In this document: positions 13,501 through 25,282 of the stretch, one piece after another | How positions within the stretch are numbered: the stretch's first letter is position 1 | Layout of the letters: each line of letters starts with the position of its first letter | Assembly (NCBI GenBank): GCA_021234155.1 | Contig: JAJEKV010000054.1 | Location: 9,258,655 to 9,322,654 of the forward strand | DNA length: 64,000 nucleotides | Direction: 5' to 3' | DNA from: Isoetes taiwanensis | Lineage: Eukaryota > Streptophyta > Lycopodiopsida > Isoetales > Isoetaceae | Position numbers and translations under genes: made by a program | The notes under the pieces: generated by a model | The model's database searches: none | Seen by the model: the letters and a program-made list of their open reading frames with translations, nothing else | Told to the model about the DNA's origin: nothing

Positions 13501-13820
13501 GCGGCAAAGGCTCCAGAAAGGAAGCTCAAGAGGGCCTTAGAAGTTGTGCATATTTCGAGGGTATTTGTATTTGTCTTGAGTAATCTTATTACAGAGTTGC
13601 TTTGTTCACTTGTCCAGAAACTTTGTGCAGATTGAGGTGATTAAAAAATGTAGCATCTTGGCAATAGTTGGACAGCGAATAGCCAGCCAGCACACCTGGT
13701 GTAAGTGCAACCTTGTGATGCACTGGCAAAGGTAATCCGTGGTGCTTGATTCAGATGTATTTGCTAGATGTGTGTGTAAGTAATCTGATCTTCTTTAGAT
13801 GTGTCTTGCAGGCAAATGTT
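7600..13820. other. CACTA interior, left half: no supportable gene
   Basis: I see no transposase and no complete host gene. Short frames exist at 7839-8111, 8928-9164, 9905-10147 and 10708-10890, but none carries a motif I recognise. The 9905-10147 frame is hydrophilic and could be a captured exon. Small features are a TAGAA microsatellite near 8743-8762, a GAGGAGGA/GACGAC triplet run at 7650-7680, and a short GCAAGCAATGRATTGCTACA duplication near 12490-12545. Confidence 0.4.
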
Positions 13821-13827
13821 AATGTCA

Positions 13828-14077
13828 GAGCTATAGCTCAAGATTGCTACGTGTATAATAGTCACGATGGTCATAAATAGAGAGCGCCCTGTGAAAGCAT
13901 GTGTTCAGCTTTGTGCAGGGCCCATCATACACATGTATCAGTCACTTGGTTTGAGCTATAGCTCAAGGTTGCTCTGTGTATAACAGTACGATGGTCATTA
14001 ATAGAGAGCGCTCTGTGAAAGCATGTGTTCGACTTTGTGCAAGCTCATCATATGCATGTATCGATCACCACTGGTTT
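13828..14077. repeat. 125-bp tandem duplication inside the CACTA
   Basis: Two units, 13828-13952 and 13953-14077, both begin GAGCTATAGCTCAA and share GAGAGCGC, TGTGAAAGCATGTGTTC and a CATGTATC tail. They differ by scattered substitutions and small indels, so the duplication is not recent. Confidence 0.85.
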
Positions 14078-14900
14078 GTCTTATTAAATGCTATGTATTG
14101 AATACCATTAAATGCTATATAATGACATTCGGATGTCTTTGCTGAGTTGTAATATTGTATATAGATCGTTTGGGATGTCCTTCATATGGGATTGGCGTTC
14201 ACAAGTGTTAGAAGTGCATCCGGATAATTAGGCATGAAGTTGGCCAAGTTGTTGACGCTACAAAAGAGCTTTGGAAAGCTAACACTTTACAATGTTGTTT
14301 TTATGGCATTTCTACACTAGGGCATTTGCTCTCGAAATGTAATGGGACTTTTTCATTATTGTTCCATGAACACATGATGTAACACTGGAAGTTGGTGGAC
14401 CGTCTTGCACATACAGTTAGTTCTTCTTCTCCAGTGAAATTGACACCTTGCATTGTTAGGAACGATCTGATATCGTGGTTATGCCATATAAGCTTGCATT
14501 TTAACACCTATAGCTTAAAATATTATGAGTACTGGCACGTGTTGTGATTGTGTCTGCAAGACATAAAACAAGTACAGATATTTCTACAACATTAAACTAC
14601 TCAGTTGCATACACAATTCAATCGAGGGGCACATGCGGACGGGCTTGTACATGAATGTAGGGGACCTACAAACTGATTGTAAGAACATGGTAGAGCTCTA
14701 CTTTAATTTAAATATAAATTGTGAAAACATGACTTCACGTTTTGATTTAGGCCACTTCACCCTCAAGAAACTGGAGGGCAACCCTCCGTGCGCAGCACCT
14801 TGTTTATAAAGAGGTAGGCGTATATGCCTAAACGATGAAGTATGTTTATGGAAAAAGTGAAATTAGCTACCTTTGGTAGCAAGATAGCTTATTTATGGAA

Positions 14901-15666
14901 AGGGAAATTTACCAAAATAACCTTAATTGTTCACTTAATTCCCCAAAAGCCCTTGGTATTTTTGAAATTCTCAAAATGCTCTTAATTCTTAAGTATTTTC
15001 CCAAATAGCCCTTTGTTTTTAAAAAAGCACGTTTTTACTATAGACTATTATTTTTTAAAAGGGAAGTGTTTCTCATACATGACAATAATTTGAAAAATAA
15101 ATTTCAGAACATCTCATTATGACAAAAATATACAACGGAAATGTCAAATAGGATTTCTGCAACCTAGATGGGGATAAAGCTTTAAACATTTGTCGCCCAA
15201 AAAGAAATAGAACAACTACATGACCACAAGAAAATTCTAACATTTGCCACTCCAAGCACAAACATCTTTTAGACTCAATATTAACCACAACTGATCGCAC
15301 GGGACTTTCTGCTTCAAAGTGCATCAGAAGGAAGTACTAAGTACCTTCTAGCTCGTTCAGTGACGTTTGTAACGTGTCGTTGAGCATCTTTCACTAGAGC
15401 GTTGCAGCTTCTCCACAAGATGCGCACAAAGCTTCTCCTTCGACACGATTCTTGCAAAGGCGTTGAGCTAGTTGTCTTCGAATATTTCCTACCATTGGAA
15501 TGACATGCTTATATACCGTAAAGAATGATCATCTATGGTGTAAAAACATGTTTTTTAATGATTTTTAAAATACAAAGGGTTATTTGGGCATTTTGAGAAT
15601 TTTAAAAATACTAAGGGCTTTTTGGGAATTAAGCTAACAATTAAGGTTATTTTGGTAAATTTCCCT
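14901..15666. mobile_element. MULE-like DNA transposon with long terminal inverted repeats
   Basis: The ends form inverted repeats about 150 bp long. The left end begins AGGGAAATTTACC at 14901 and the right end is its complement ending at 15666; the arms match closely apart from one indel of about 20 bp. A 7-bp direct repeat, TATGGAA, flanks both ends and is a probable target duplication (MULEs usually make 8-11 bp, so one or two bases may have drifted). Between the arms the minus strand encodes a SWIM-type zinc-finger segment (see 15073-15324). At 766 bp it cannot encode a full transposase. Confidence 0.8.
15073..15324 (-). pseudogene. SWIM zinc-finger fragment of a MURA/FAR1-type protein
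   Basis: This 83-aa frame contains VVNIESKRCLCLEWQMLEFS followed by CGHVVV. The CxC...CxH pattern matches the SWIM zinc finger at the C-terminal end of Mutator transposases and the FAR1/FHY3 family derived from them. Nothing else of a transposase (no DDE core) remains in the 766-bp element, so it is a relic. Its position inside long inverted repeats favours the transposase origin over a captured host FAR1-related gene. Confidence 0.6.
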
Positions 15667-15944
15667 TATGGAAAATAAATCTCCATTTACCCAGTAGCTT
15701 ACCGTGATAACAAATCAAAGTTGCCTGTACGTTCCTTATCTTCGTGTATGTATTATAAAGTTTTAGCATGTGCGTGCCTCCAACCAAAGTGATCCAACAG
15801 TTATTTGATGCCACAATCTGACGGCCAAGATTTCACGCTAGGCTTAAGGTTTAGGTTCGCTGTAGTTTTAGATGCGTGCAGTGTAGATAATAGGTGTGTG
15901 CTTATGTATGGTATACAAGTTTCTAAGCAAAGCACAACAACGTA

Positions 15945-16130
15945 AAAATAGAAAATGGCAAAGAAAAGGGAAAATGAGCTAATGAAAAAGGGAAATGGGG
16001 GAAATGAGATACTAAAAAAGGAAAAATGGGAAAATGGAAAAGGTAAAAGGAAAAAATAAAAAAGGAAAAGTAGGGAAGGATAAATGATAGTATGGAAAAA
16101 GGAAGGGAAGGGGGAAAGGGGAAAGGTGGT
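15945..16130 (+). repeat. Purine-rich low-complexity tract
   Basis: About 185 bp of almost pure purine on the plus strand, built from variants of GGGAAAATG and GGAAAAAG. The proline/phenylalanine-rich minus-strand frame across it is a by-product of composition. Confidence 0.75.
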
Positions 16131-16374
16131 CGTATGGTCTTCATTGTGTAACTTTGTAAATGTGAATTAATTTAACAATCGCTCCAGCGTATCATTTACA
16201 ACTCTTAACTTATGCCCAACAACACTGGATACTGTTTCTAGTTAAGTATACGGCTGATAATGCTGGCAATTTGCTTTTATGTATATATGATAAATGTTAC
16301 CTTCAAATTACTGTTTTATATAAGAAAAAAGAGGTTCCAGGTTTCACAGAGCAGCACCACTAAGTTCCTTGCCA

Positions 16375-16540
16375 GAACCTTTTGCATCCCCTATTTTTCT
16401 TGAAGCTTTTTTCGAAGCTTTTCTGAAGCTTTCTACATCTTCTATTTTCCTTGAAGCTTTTTTAGAGCTTCTGGAAGCATCCCCTGTTTTTCTCAAATCT
16501 CTCTGCATCCCTATTTTTGTTGAAGCTTTCTCAAGGTCCC
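16375..16540 (+). repeat. TTGAAGCTTTT-type short repeats
   Basis: Imperfect repeats of CCCTATTTTTCTTGAAGCTTTT and shorter pieces containing GAAGCTTT recur about six times. This is degenerate low-complexity sequence, and the frame at 16369-16602 is a consequence of it. Confidence 0.6.
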
Positions 16541-16885
16541 AAACACAAAACTCAGTAAAAGACGACGATATTTTGGACGGAATACTGCGCCATCTGGATT
16601 AGGAATGAATGGAAGCCTTTTTATCCTCTATTTTTCTCAATATGCAGGTATCAATCTTCCATTGAAGCAGTTGCTCTGGAACAGATGATCCATCATGTCA
16701 CTGTCGTCCACAATAAGTAATCAGTGCTCCATATTATGGAAAACAGACCTACTGCCGAACATGTACAAGTTATGCAACAGATCTCCAGATCCTGACAGAC
16801 CCATCGTATAAGGGAATGGCCCGTTGGGCTTGATTCCAGTGCAGTCAAACCAGCCACCGCGGATTCCATTAATGTGAAGTTTCGT

Positions 16886-17092
16886 TAGGCTGCATTCAAC
16901 CGTAGATTGCTGCCACGTGGACGGAAGAGATCCTATTTTCGCAGAATGGCGAGTAGTGGGCGAACAAATTTCAGAATGTAGAGTAAGAAAGCTGGAATGT
17001 AGACCAGCAAGCACCGCATGTGAAATCAACAAAAAGAAAAATATACACATCTCAATGTGGCATTCGCAGATAAGGCTGAATGCAGCCTAACA
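16886..17092. repeat. Inverted repeat, possible small MITE
   Basis: GTTAGGCTGCATTCA at 16886-16900 is matched exactly in inverted orientation at 17078-17092, with partial matching for a further 10 bases inward. A 15-bp perfect inverted repeat at about 200 bp spacing is unlikely by chance. No clear target duplication was found, so the transposon assignment is tentative. Confidence 0.5.
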
Positions 17093-17552
17093 GTACTTTG
17101 CGGAAGAAGAAATCATCTCATTTATAATCTGAAGGTAAAATTCATTACATTTATGAATGCACAGAGGTCAAAATTCTGTCACCAAAAATGTCTTGGTGGT
17201 GCCTCTAGACTTGGCGATGCAACGTCTTTGCCACCTAAGCATTGCGTCTTTGGCGGCGTCGCTTTGACAATTTTTTGTGGCGGAATTTTCTCCCTCCTGT
17301 GCATTATCTAATACCTAGTCTAGAAATGGATGGAAATTTTAAAAAATAATAATATTAGAACTATTTTACATAAAAATTGCATAACCCAGATAACATTAGA
17401 CAATTTTTTTTTTCATGTAATGATGATAACCTACGCAACTTAATTTTTCGCCATCAACGACAAAAATCATTTATTCATTTGCCCTTCTTTCTCCTTGGCC
17501 GTTTTCATTCCCTGTTGCCCTTCTTTCTCCTTGGCCGTTTTCTTCCCTGTTG

Positions 17553-18391
17553 CAGGCAGATATGGCTTTGGCATTGGCAACATGGCAGTAAGGGACGATA
17601 TGGCAAAGAGCCGAATTGATGCGGTTTTGTTACTTTAGGTCAAGAAGCGCTGTGGCCAATGTCAAGAGATATGCATATCATGTCCAGCACAAGCAATCCT
17701 CAAGGCTATCGCTTCAGATCTGCAAGGTATTCCTTCGTTTCCAGAAATTTTCAATCATTTGTAAAAATTTCTGCTCAAAATTTTCTACACCTTTCGTTTT
17801 CTTTAAGTTTCTGTAGGAAGTTCTAGAATCACAATGCTTATTATCGTTATTAAGAAAGAAGAAGAACTGTAAACTTGCATGTCTTTATGTTCTTTGTTCT
17901 TTGTCCTTTGTTCTTGCGTCAGAAAGTTTTGTTTGATTAGTGACTGCTTTAGCTGATTTCTACAACATTTCCAGGCAGATATGGCTTTGGCATTCGTAAC
18001 ATGGCAGTGAGGGACGTTTTGGCAAAGAGCCGAATTGCTGCAATTTTGTTATTTTAGGTCAAGAAGCACCATGGCCAATGTCAAGAGATATGCATGTCAT
18101 GTCCGGCACAAGCAATCCTCAAGACTATCGCTTCAGATCTGCAAGCTATTCCTTCTTTTTCTTCTAGAAATTTTCAATCGTTTGTAAAAATTTCTGCTCA
18201 GAGTTTTCTACATCTTTAGTTTTCTTTATGTTTGTGTAGGAAGTTCTAGACTCATAATGTTTATTATCATTATTACGAAAGAAGAAGAACTGGCAACTTG
18301 CATGTCTTTATGTTCTTTGTCCTTTGTTCTTGCATCAGAAAGTTTTGTTTGATTCGTGACTACTTTAGCGGATTTCTACAACATTTTCAGA
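17553..18391. repeat. About 419-bp tandem duplication inside the CACTA
   Basis: Unit A (17553-17971) and unit B (17972-18391) both begin with CAGGCAGATATGGCTTTGGC and include GGTCAAGAAGC, GGCCAATGTCAAGAGATATG and CTTCAGATCTGCAAG. They differ by several percent with small indels. No open frame is shared by both units. Confidence 0.85.
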
Positions 18392-18453
18392 TATCTGCCA
18401 TTGTCGATGCATGGAGGTATGGACTTTCAAAACATTTCCAGCATTTCTTGTTT

Positions 18454-18606
18454 GATGTCATATGATCTGCGCTGCATTTGAGGCCTTAATTGAGCTTTGA
18501 GTTTGGTTCCACTAAATAGTCTTTTCTTTTTTCTTGGATGTCATATGATCTGCGCTGCATTTGAGGCCTTAATTGAGCTTTGAGTTTGGTTCCACTAAAT
18601 AGTCTA
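18454..18606. repeat. 83-bp tandem duplication plus TCTAT microsatellite
   Basis: GATGTCATATGATCTGCGCT begins both 18454 and 18537, and the two units are nearly identical up to ACTAAATAGTCT. A short run of TCTAT repeats follows at about 18602-18630. Confidence 0.85.
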
Positions 18607-18639
18607 TTCTATTCTATTCTATTCTATTTTTTCTTTGAA

Positions 18640-19829
18640 GCTGCTTACCTGATCCACAATTGTGATTTTAGCATGCTTTTGTTGCTTGTCTCATTTTGCA
18701 GACAGTCTCGATTCTACTTGAGAGTTCTATGTTTTTGTCATTTTTTTGCATTTGCACTGCATTACATTGACTTCTTAGATGCTATCTTTTTTGTGTAAGG
18801 AGCAATTTTGTGGCTTATTTGCGAGAGAAGCACAAAACAGTTATCTAGTGAGCATTTCAAAAAAAATTCTATTTCTAGGGACAGGATTACATATTTAGAA
18901 AAGGTTCTGGTTATTTATTGCAACTGTTTTCTCAAGGGTTGTAAAGAAATAAAGTGATTCTGATCAATGGCATTTGTGTAAGCATATGCATGTAAGCAGC
19001 AGTCTAATCAGAGCTACGTGCCTATTTCAGATTTTTTGGGTATACACTAGATTCCAGTTTCAAGATTTCTCCCATGTAAGTTCCTTTTGCAGTTTTTCTA
19101 CAATTTCACAAATTTGATGCAAGAATCAATATTGCAGTTGTAAAGTGGAAATAGAGCAGGGTCTATTCGCTGGTCATATCATGGATTTTATTTGCAGTTG
19201 CAGAAAACATTGCAAAGTGCATAATCTTGCACCGGGGCCCAATTTTGCTTTACAAATTTGTTTGCAGTCCCTCTAGTAAAATAATACAATGTGTTATGCT
19301 ACTCAAAAATAATAAGGGTAAGGTCATTTTGTCTCTGGGGAAAATGGAATACTACCCTGGGCTCTTTGAACTTAATAAACCAATCATGAATGTTTTACAC
19401 ACATATGTTGCTTAAATAAAACAACATTTGGTGTTTTGATATAAAAGCTTGCATTAGTACGGTGGATAGACTTGCATATATATATTATGCGTTTTTGTTT
19501 TAAACCAATGATTGGATGTCCAATGAGCCTTTCTTCGTTTGTTATAGAAACCAATGATAGCTACTAAATGTTTGATGGAGAAACCCACAATAATTATGCA
19601 CTCGGAGTGGCAATGATTTTCAAGTTGCGTACGCCTTACTAATAGTAATACATTGTCTAAAGCACTCTTGATTTATCCCAATACAAAGATGCAAGCCCTT
19701 ACTATTTTGTTAGCTAAATTGTTACCATTTAGCCTATAACATTTTTATAGAAACGTGGCATATTACGTGCATGGAAGAACATTGATTCCTAAGAAAAAAT
19801 ATAGGCAACTTATTTTGAAAACCACACTA
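18640..19829. other. CACTA interior, right part: no gene seen
   Basis: AT-rich non-coding DNA. The longest frames (18580-18798 and 19227-19415) have no recognisable motif. The right subterminal repeat region begins near 19830. Confidence 0.4.
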
Positions 19830-20115
19830 AATTGCACATTCAATGAAAACAAATTTCGCTAATGGTTTATGATTCATATCATTAACTATACCACATATCT
19901 AAGACACACTAAACCACATATCTAAAACACAGTAATAAAACGCTATTATCAACCAAACAAACAAACTACCATAAAGAACCATGAAGGTAAATAGTGGTAA
20001 CAAACTAGAATAATAAACCATAAATAAGCACCACACTATGTAACTAGCAATGGTTATTCAACATATTAACCCACTTAGTGATATCACTTTATTTTAGTGG
20101 TTTCATGTAAAAACT
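19830..20115. repeat. CACTA right subterminal repeats
   Basis: At least eight copies of AAACCAC, ACCACA, TGGTTT or TGGTTA lie in both orientations, mirroring the left subterminal cluster at 7365-7560. Together with the 17-bp inverted repeats they define the transposon's ends. Confidence 0.7.
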
Positions 20116-20135
20116 GTTGTGAAAAACTAGTAATG

Positions 20136-20357
20136 GGTCTAATGGTGGAACAATTCGAGTTTAGTGGAGAAAGCAATCTGAGTAACTGACCAGATAGGGT
20201 CTCTCTACCATTATGTTGTTGTGGAATAGGACTTCCCTTAGTACGCACATCATGATGCATAGAGAACCCATTTAATAGCCCTAATGCTTCCTATTTGTCC
20301 CATTGGGGACTCTCTGTATCTTTATTATTATTATTAATAACAAAAAACACACTCTTA

Positions 20358-20391
<34 letters not shown>
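20136..20391 (+). mobile_element. 5'-truncated LINE insertion (3' tail with poly-A)
   Basis: A plus-oriented insert of about 256 bp ends in TTTATTATTATTATTAATAA, then ACCCTC and a run of about 30 A. It is flanked by a 14-bp target duplication, AAAAACTAGTAATG, at 20122-20135 and about 20392-20405. A long target duplication, a poly-A tail and a missing 5' part are typical of LINE retrotransposition; a SINE sharing a LINE tail is possible. It sits only about 22 bp inside the right end of the CACTA. Confidence 0.85.
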
Positions 20392-20398
<7 letters not shown>

Positions 20399-20430
20399 AG
20401 TAATGATTCTTTTTTGGGGGCCTTGTGTGG

Positions 20431-23400
20431 TAAGTGCTTCCACTTAACCAAGTATTGCAACATTTGAGTCCTTCTGGTTTGTTTATATGCTCGATCAAGA
20501 AGAGCTTCAGGCACTATCTCCAGCTGCTCCTCTGTCATTTCGAGGAGGGTAGGGGTATCCAAAACCTCCTCTGGATCAGGGGTGTGTTGTTTCAGAAGAC
20601 TTACGTGAAAGACCTTGTGGATCTTCAAGCGGGCGGCAGATCCAAGCGATATGCCTGCTCTCCAACACGCTCAATAATTTTGAATGGTCCAGCCCATCTG
20701 GGTGCCAACTTCTTGCAGTTGCCAATCTTAAGCTTGGCTTGTTTCACCTTAATCTTAAGCCAAACTGATTCGCCTACCTGAAAAACGCGTGGGGTTCTGT
20801 GCTTATCGGCTTCCTCTTCTGACGACTGCGTGCAGCTAATAAGTAGCCACAAACTTTTTGAGAAACCTCCACTTTAGAAACAGGGTTATGCCATGTGTCT
20901 GGAGTAAGACATTGATAACCATAATTTATCATAAAGGGAGACATTCTGGAAGACTCCTGTTTCATGCTGTTGTAGGCAAACTCGACCAGATAAATATAGT
21001 CAGCCCATTGTGATTGCTTACTCCACACATAACTTCTTAGCATATCCTCTATAATGCGATTGGTATGCTCTGTCTGACCATCTATTTGAGGATGATATGC
21101 CGTACTCATAGCAAGCTTGGTCTGGATGGTGGCAAAGAAATCCTTCCAGAATGCACTTACGAATTTGGGATCCCTGTCGGATATAATAACTCGTGGCATT
21201 CCGTGTAATCTGAAGATCTCTTTGGCAAATAGCAGAGCAGTATCGAAGGCGGTATCCGTGGTACGACATGGCAAGAAATGAGCCATTTTCGACAATTTGT
21301 CGACCACTACCATTAACGCGTCATATCCACGGAGAGTACGTGGAAGGCCCACTATGAAATCCATGGTTATCACTTCCCATTTAGCGTTGGGCACATCCAG
21401 AGGTTGCAACTCGCCTGGAATCCTTAACTGCTCAGCTTTGGTTTGCTGACATACCTGACACTGCTTAATGTATCTGGCAATATCCTTTTTCATAGAAGGC
21501 CAGAAATAACTGGAGCGAATCTTAAAGTAGGTCTTCATAAAACCTGCGTGTCCAGCTATAGGGCTGTTGTGTGTGTCGTGGAGGATTAGCTTACGCACTC
21601 CCGAAGTCTCAGGCACACACAGCTTATCTTTGTAATATAACAAGTGGCCCTCTTTCTTATATGCACCAAAGACTTCCCGCTCCTTATCCGTGCGAGCTTC
21701 CTTAGCCAAACTATCCCAAACCTCACAGAACTCAGGATCCGTGGCCAAGGTCTGCTCTATCTGTTTCCCAAATTCACTGGTGAGTGTAGAAATTGCATTA
21801 GAATGGGTTCGGGTTACCAAGGGATGGCGTGACAACGCATCCGCAACCACATTGTGCTTGCCAGGCTTGTATATAATCTCAAAATCATATTCCTCCAGAA
21901 ATTCCATCCATCTTCTCTGACGGAGATTGAGATTTGGCTGGGTGGATAAATAACAGAGACTTTGATGGTCCGTATCCAACTGGAATCTTCTACCAAGAAG
22001 GTAGTGTCTCTATATCCGCAGGGCACGGACAACGGCTAGCAATTCATGATCATGGGTAGGGTATCGCTTCTCTGTCTCGTTCATTTTCTTTGAATCATAG
22101 GCAATAACCCTCCCCTCCTGCATTAGGACTCCACCGGTGGCAATCTTACTGGCATCCGTTGCTACTAGTTTATCCTTTTCCGGATCGGGCAATGTGAGAA
22201 CTGGTGCTGACGTTAAGGCATTTTTAAGCTGCTGGAAACTCCCCTGAACTTTTGCCTTCCAATGTTCCATCCAATCCTTCACTTTCTCATGCTTTGTAAG
22301 GTTTGTAAGAGGTGCTGCAATCTTTGCAAAATCCTTTACAAATTTCCGATAATATCCTGCTAATCCCAAGAAACTTCGGACCTCGGAAACATTTCCTGGA
22401 ATAGGCCATTCCCTTACGGCCTGTATTTTTGCTGGATCTGTAGCAATTCCCTCTGCCGAAATGACATGGCCCAAATAATCGACCTTCGGAGTGGCAAACT
22501 TGCATTTAGAGAACTTGGCAAAGAGCTGATGGCGTCTGAGCTTTTCTAGGGCCAATCGAAGATGTTTCTCATGCTCCTGCAGGGTCTTACTATAGATGAG
22601 AATGTCGTCAAAGAAAATAACAACAAAGTCATCCAAGTATTGTCGGAAGACATCATTCATTAACCGCATAAACGTTGCGGGGGCATTAGTTAATCCAAAA
22701 GGCATAACGGTAAACTCATAATGCCCATATCTAGTGCGAAAGGCAGATTTATGAATGTCCTCCTCCTTAATCCTTATTTGATGATATCCGGAGCGTAAAT
22801 CAATTTTTGAGAAAAACTTGGCTCCTTGCAATTGGTCCATTAGATCATCTGCTCTTGGCAAAGCATAGCGATTCTTGATGGTATGCTTGTTGAGTTGCCG
22901 ATAATCAATACACATCCTCAAGGAGCCATCCTTTTTCTTAACAAAAAGAATAGGAGCGCCAAAAGGCGAAACACTAGGACGAATGAAACCTAGGTTTAGT
23001 AACTCCTGAAGTTGCTTCTTAAGCTCTGCCAACTCTGGAGGACTCATACGGTACGGGGCCTTGCTGGTAGGCTTAGTACCTGGCTCTAAAGCTATCTCAC
23101 ATTCTACCCCTCTAAAAGGAGGAAGCTTCTGGATCTCATCCGGAAAAAGATCACCAAATTCTCGGAGAAGATTAGCAATCCCCTCTGGCAGGGTGTCGAT
23201 TACCTGCTTCTGCTTAGCATCTGACTCAATGGAGGCAAGTCTAATGACGCAAAGGAGCTTTTCCTTGCGTATAGCTTTATCTAACTGCCTGATGGGCATA
23301 GACTGCATAATAGGGTTGAATGGTTCACCTTTAATAGTTACGCCCATTAGCTGCGTTGAAGGTAACTTCCCGTTTCTCGCAGTCTATGTTGGCCTTTGCA

Positions 23401-25214
23401 GATGCCAAGAATTCCATACCGACAATAAGGTCGTATTTGCCAATATCCATCAACTCGGTACCCAAAGCAACTGGTGCACCTGGCAGCTGCATCTTGAGAT
23501 TGATGCGACGGCCATGAGTATGTCTAACTTTACCACTGGCTAGAGTGACATGCCTCGGTCGGGACCTCAATGTTTCAAGCTGTAAGACTTGGGCCATTCT
23601 AGGAGAAGCAAAATTATGTGTACTTCCCGTATCCATAAGAATTATAAAAGGCTTACTGTCTACTTGACCTATGGTGGAAATGACAGCAGGCTGACTTTCA
23701 GCATTGCCGGTTTCTATAGCTGCAAGGATATGAGACGCACCGTGAATGTACTCGGGAGCCTCCTCCTCGACAGGTTGTGTTGACTCGAGATCGTCCCAAT
23801 CGAGGTCGGCCATGGCCAGCTGGGCAGTCTGCGTGACATAAGGACAATTCTGCATGAAGTGTCCGGGCCGCATACACCTGTAGCATGCCTTATCTCGGCG
23901 GAGCTGTTCTCGGGCCTCTTTAGGAATAGACTGTAAGAGGTTCCGAACTTCCTTACCGACATTGTTCTGTTTATCGGCCGTGCTGAAGGTGACTTTCTTT
24001 TCCTGGCGGCCATAAGAGTTCTGCTGAGAGGGCCCCGGACTTGGCGAGCGGGGTTTGTAAGGTGTGGACGGCCGTGGCTGCGAGTAAGGAGCAGGACGCG
24101 GATACTGGTTCCTTGGTGTGTCCTCCTCGAGGCTCAATGCCTTAGCCTCAGCCTCCGCAACTGATTTCGGATCTATGGCCTTAACCATTCGTTTAATTGA
24201 TGGGGCCAACCCTTCAATGTAGCCTTCCACTGCCCTCTTTTCATTCATACCTGGTACATACAGCCTCAGGCGCATAAATTCATCAGTGTAGGCCTGGACT
24301 GACATACCCTTCTGCTCTAACCTGTAGAAGGTCTGAATTTGTTGGCATTTGTGCGCACGAGGCACATAATGCGACTTAAAAGCTTTTGCAAACTTTTTGA
24401 ACTTGCACCTGCTTCTATCCAGATGCTTGGCTCTAGCATAGCCCTTCCACCAAATACGGGCAGCTCCTGTAAGGTTTGTGGTAGCAACCTTTCCTGTATC
24501 CTTTTCTGTCATGCCATAGGACTTCCCAAACTCCTTCATTTCGTCCAACCAGGACTCTGCATTCAGTCCGCCTCTAGATTTCCCATCAAACTGGGCCAGT
24601 TTCCTATTCTTCCATATACTAGTTATGGCTGTATCAACCGTCTTGCGGTATTCCTTATCCCGGCGCTTTGCATGGTCACCAGCTGATACGGACGACTCAG
24701 AAGATACAGAAGTGGCTGATTGTGAGGAGGTGGTGCTATCCCTAGAGGAACTGCGACGACGTTTAGAACGGGACCTCCTTTGTGCAGGTACAGGGCTGGT
24801 TTCAGGTGGAGATGGCTGCTGTGCAGGCGGACTTGGCGGTTGCGAAGGTAACTCCAGTCCGTTTTCTGGTGTATGCTGTAGTGGGTTGGAATGCAACACA
24901 TAAGCCTGTAACTCGTCTAATTGTCTTTTCATTAACATCAGTTCCTGTTCAGGTGTTAGCCTACTGGCATTCGAGGGCGTCTGCCAGACGGCGTTGCGTG
25001 CACCGTCTATATCGAGCATACATGAAAGTATAAGCAGAATTATAGTAACATAAAGTCTCACAGAAATATCATTTTGGATAGGGTAGAGAGAGATTACAAG
25101 AAAAAGTACGATGGCAAAGATTCTTATTACAAGTGAAAACTGCCATTCCATTAAAATTCCGTAGATTGATGGTAAACACAAGTTGATACAAAGATACAAT
25201 ACAAGGACAAACAT
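20431..25214 (-). pseudogene. Chromovirus gag-protease-RT-RNaseH-integrase-chromodomain region
   Basis: Minus-strand order of domains: gag capsid region (about 24250-24700, with ARIWWKGYAR and YVPRAHK), a CCHC knuckle CYRCMRPGHFMQNC (about 23880), an aspartic protease with DTGSTHNF (about 23620), reverse transcriptase with the FFDD form of the active site and [13 protein letters not shown] (about 22550-23050), RNase H (about 21850-22200), integrase with an HHCC finger, core aspartates (TMDFIVGLP, IISDRDPKF) and YHPQIDGQTE (about 20950-21600), and the first part of a chromodomain with YLVKWKHLP (about 20430-20560). RT before integrase plus a chromodomain identifies a Ty3 chromovirus. Products would form the particle and carry out reverse transcription and integration. 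As a fossil it is nearly whole but has a few breaks and is interrupted by the CACTA. Confidence 0.92.
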
Positions 25215-25282
25215 TTATACATTGGAGATTGGAAGTCCAACTCACATATAACATAAACAAAACCAAACTAAAGAGACCGGCC

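Larger units (their letters stand above)
7304..20427. mobile_element. CACTA (En/Spm-type) DNA transposon, 13.1 kb, non-autonomous
   Basis: The ends are perfect 17-bp inverted repeats, CACAAGGCCCCCAAAAA at 7304-7320 and its complement at 20411-20427, flanked by the 3-bp duplication TGG (7301-7303 and 20428-20430). A CAC-starting terminus with a 3-bp duplication is the CACTA signature. The first and last few hundred bases hold many copies, in both orientations, of a motif around TGGTTT/AAACCA (7365-7545 and 19830-20115), as expected of subterminal transposase-binding repeats. I find no TNP2-like transposase; the interior has only short frames plus a nested MULE and LINE tail, so it is probably mobilised in trans. 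It interrupts the chromodomain region of the host retroelement, so it is younger than that insertion. Confidence 0.9.

Noticed and set aside
15923-16144. Proline/phenylalanine-rich minus-strand frame
   Set aside because: It is the translation of a purine-rich low-complexity tract.
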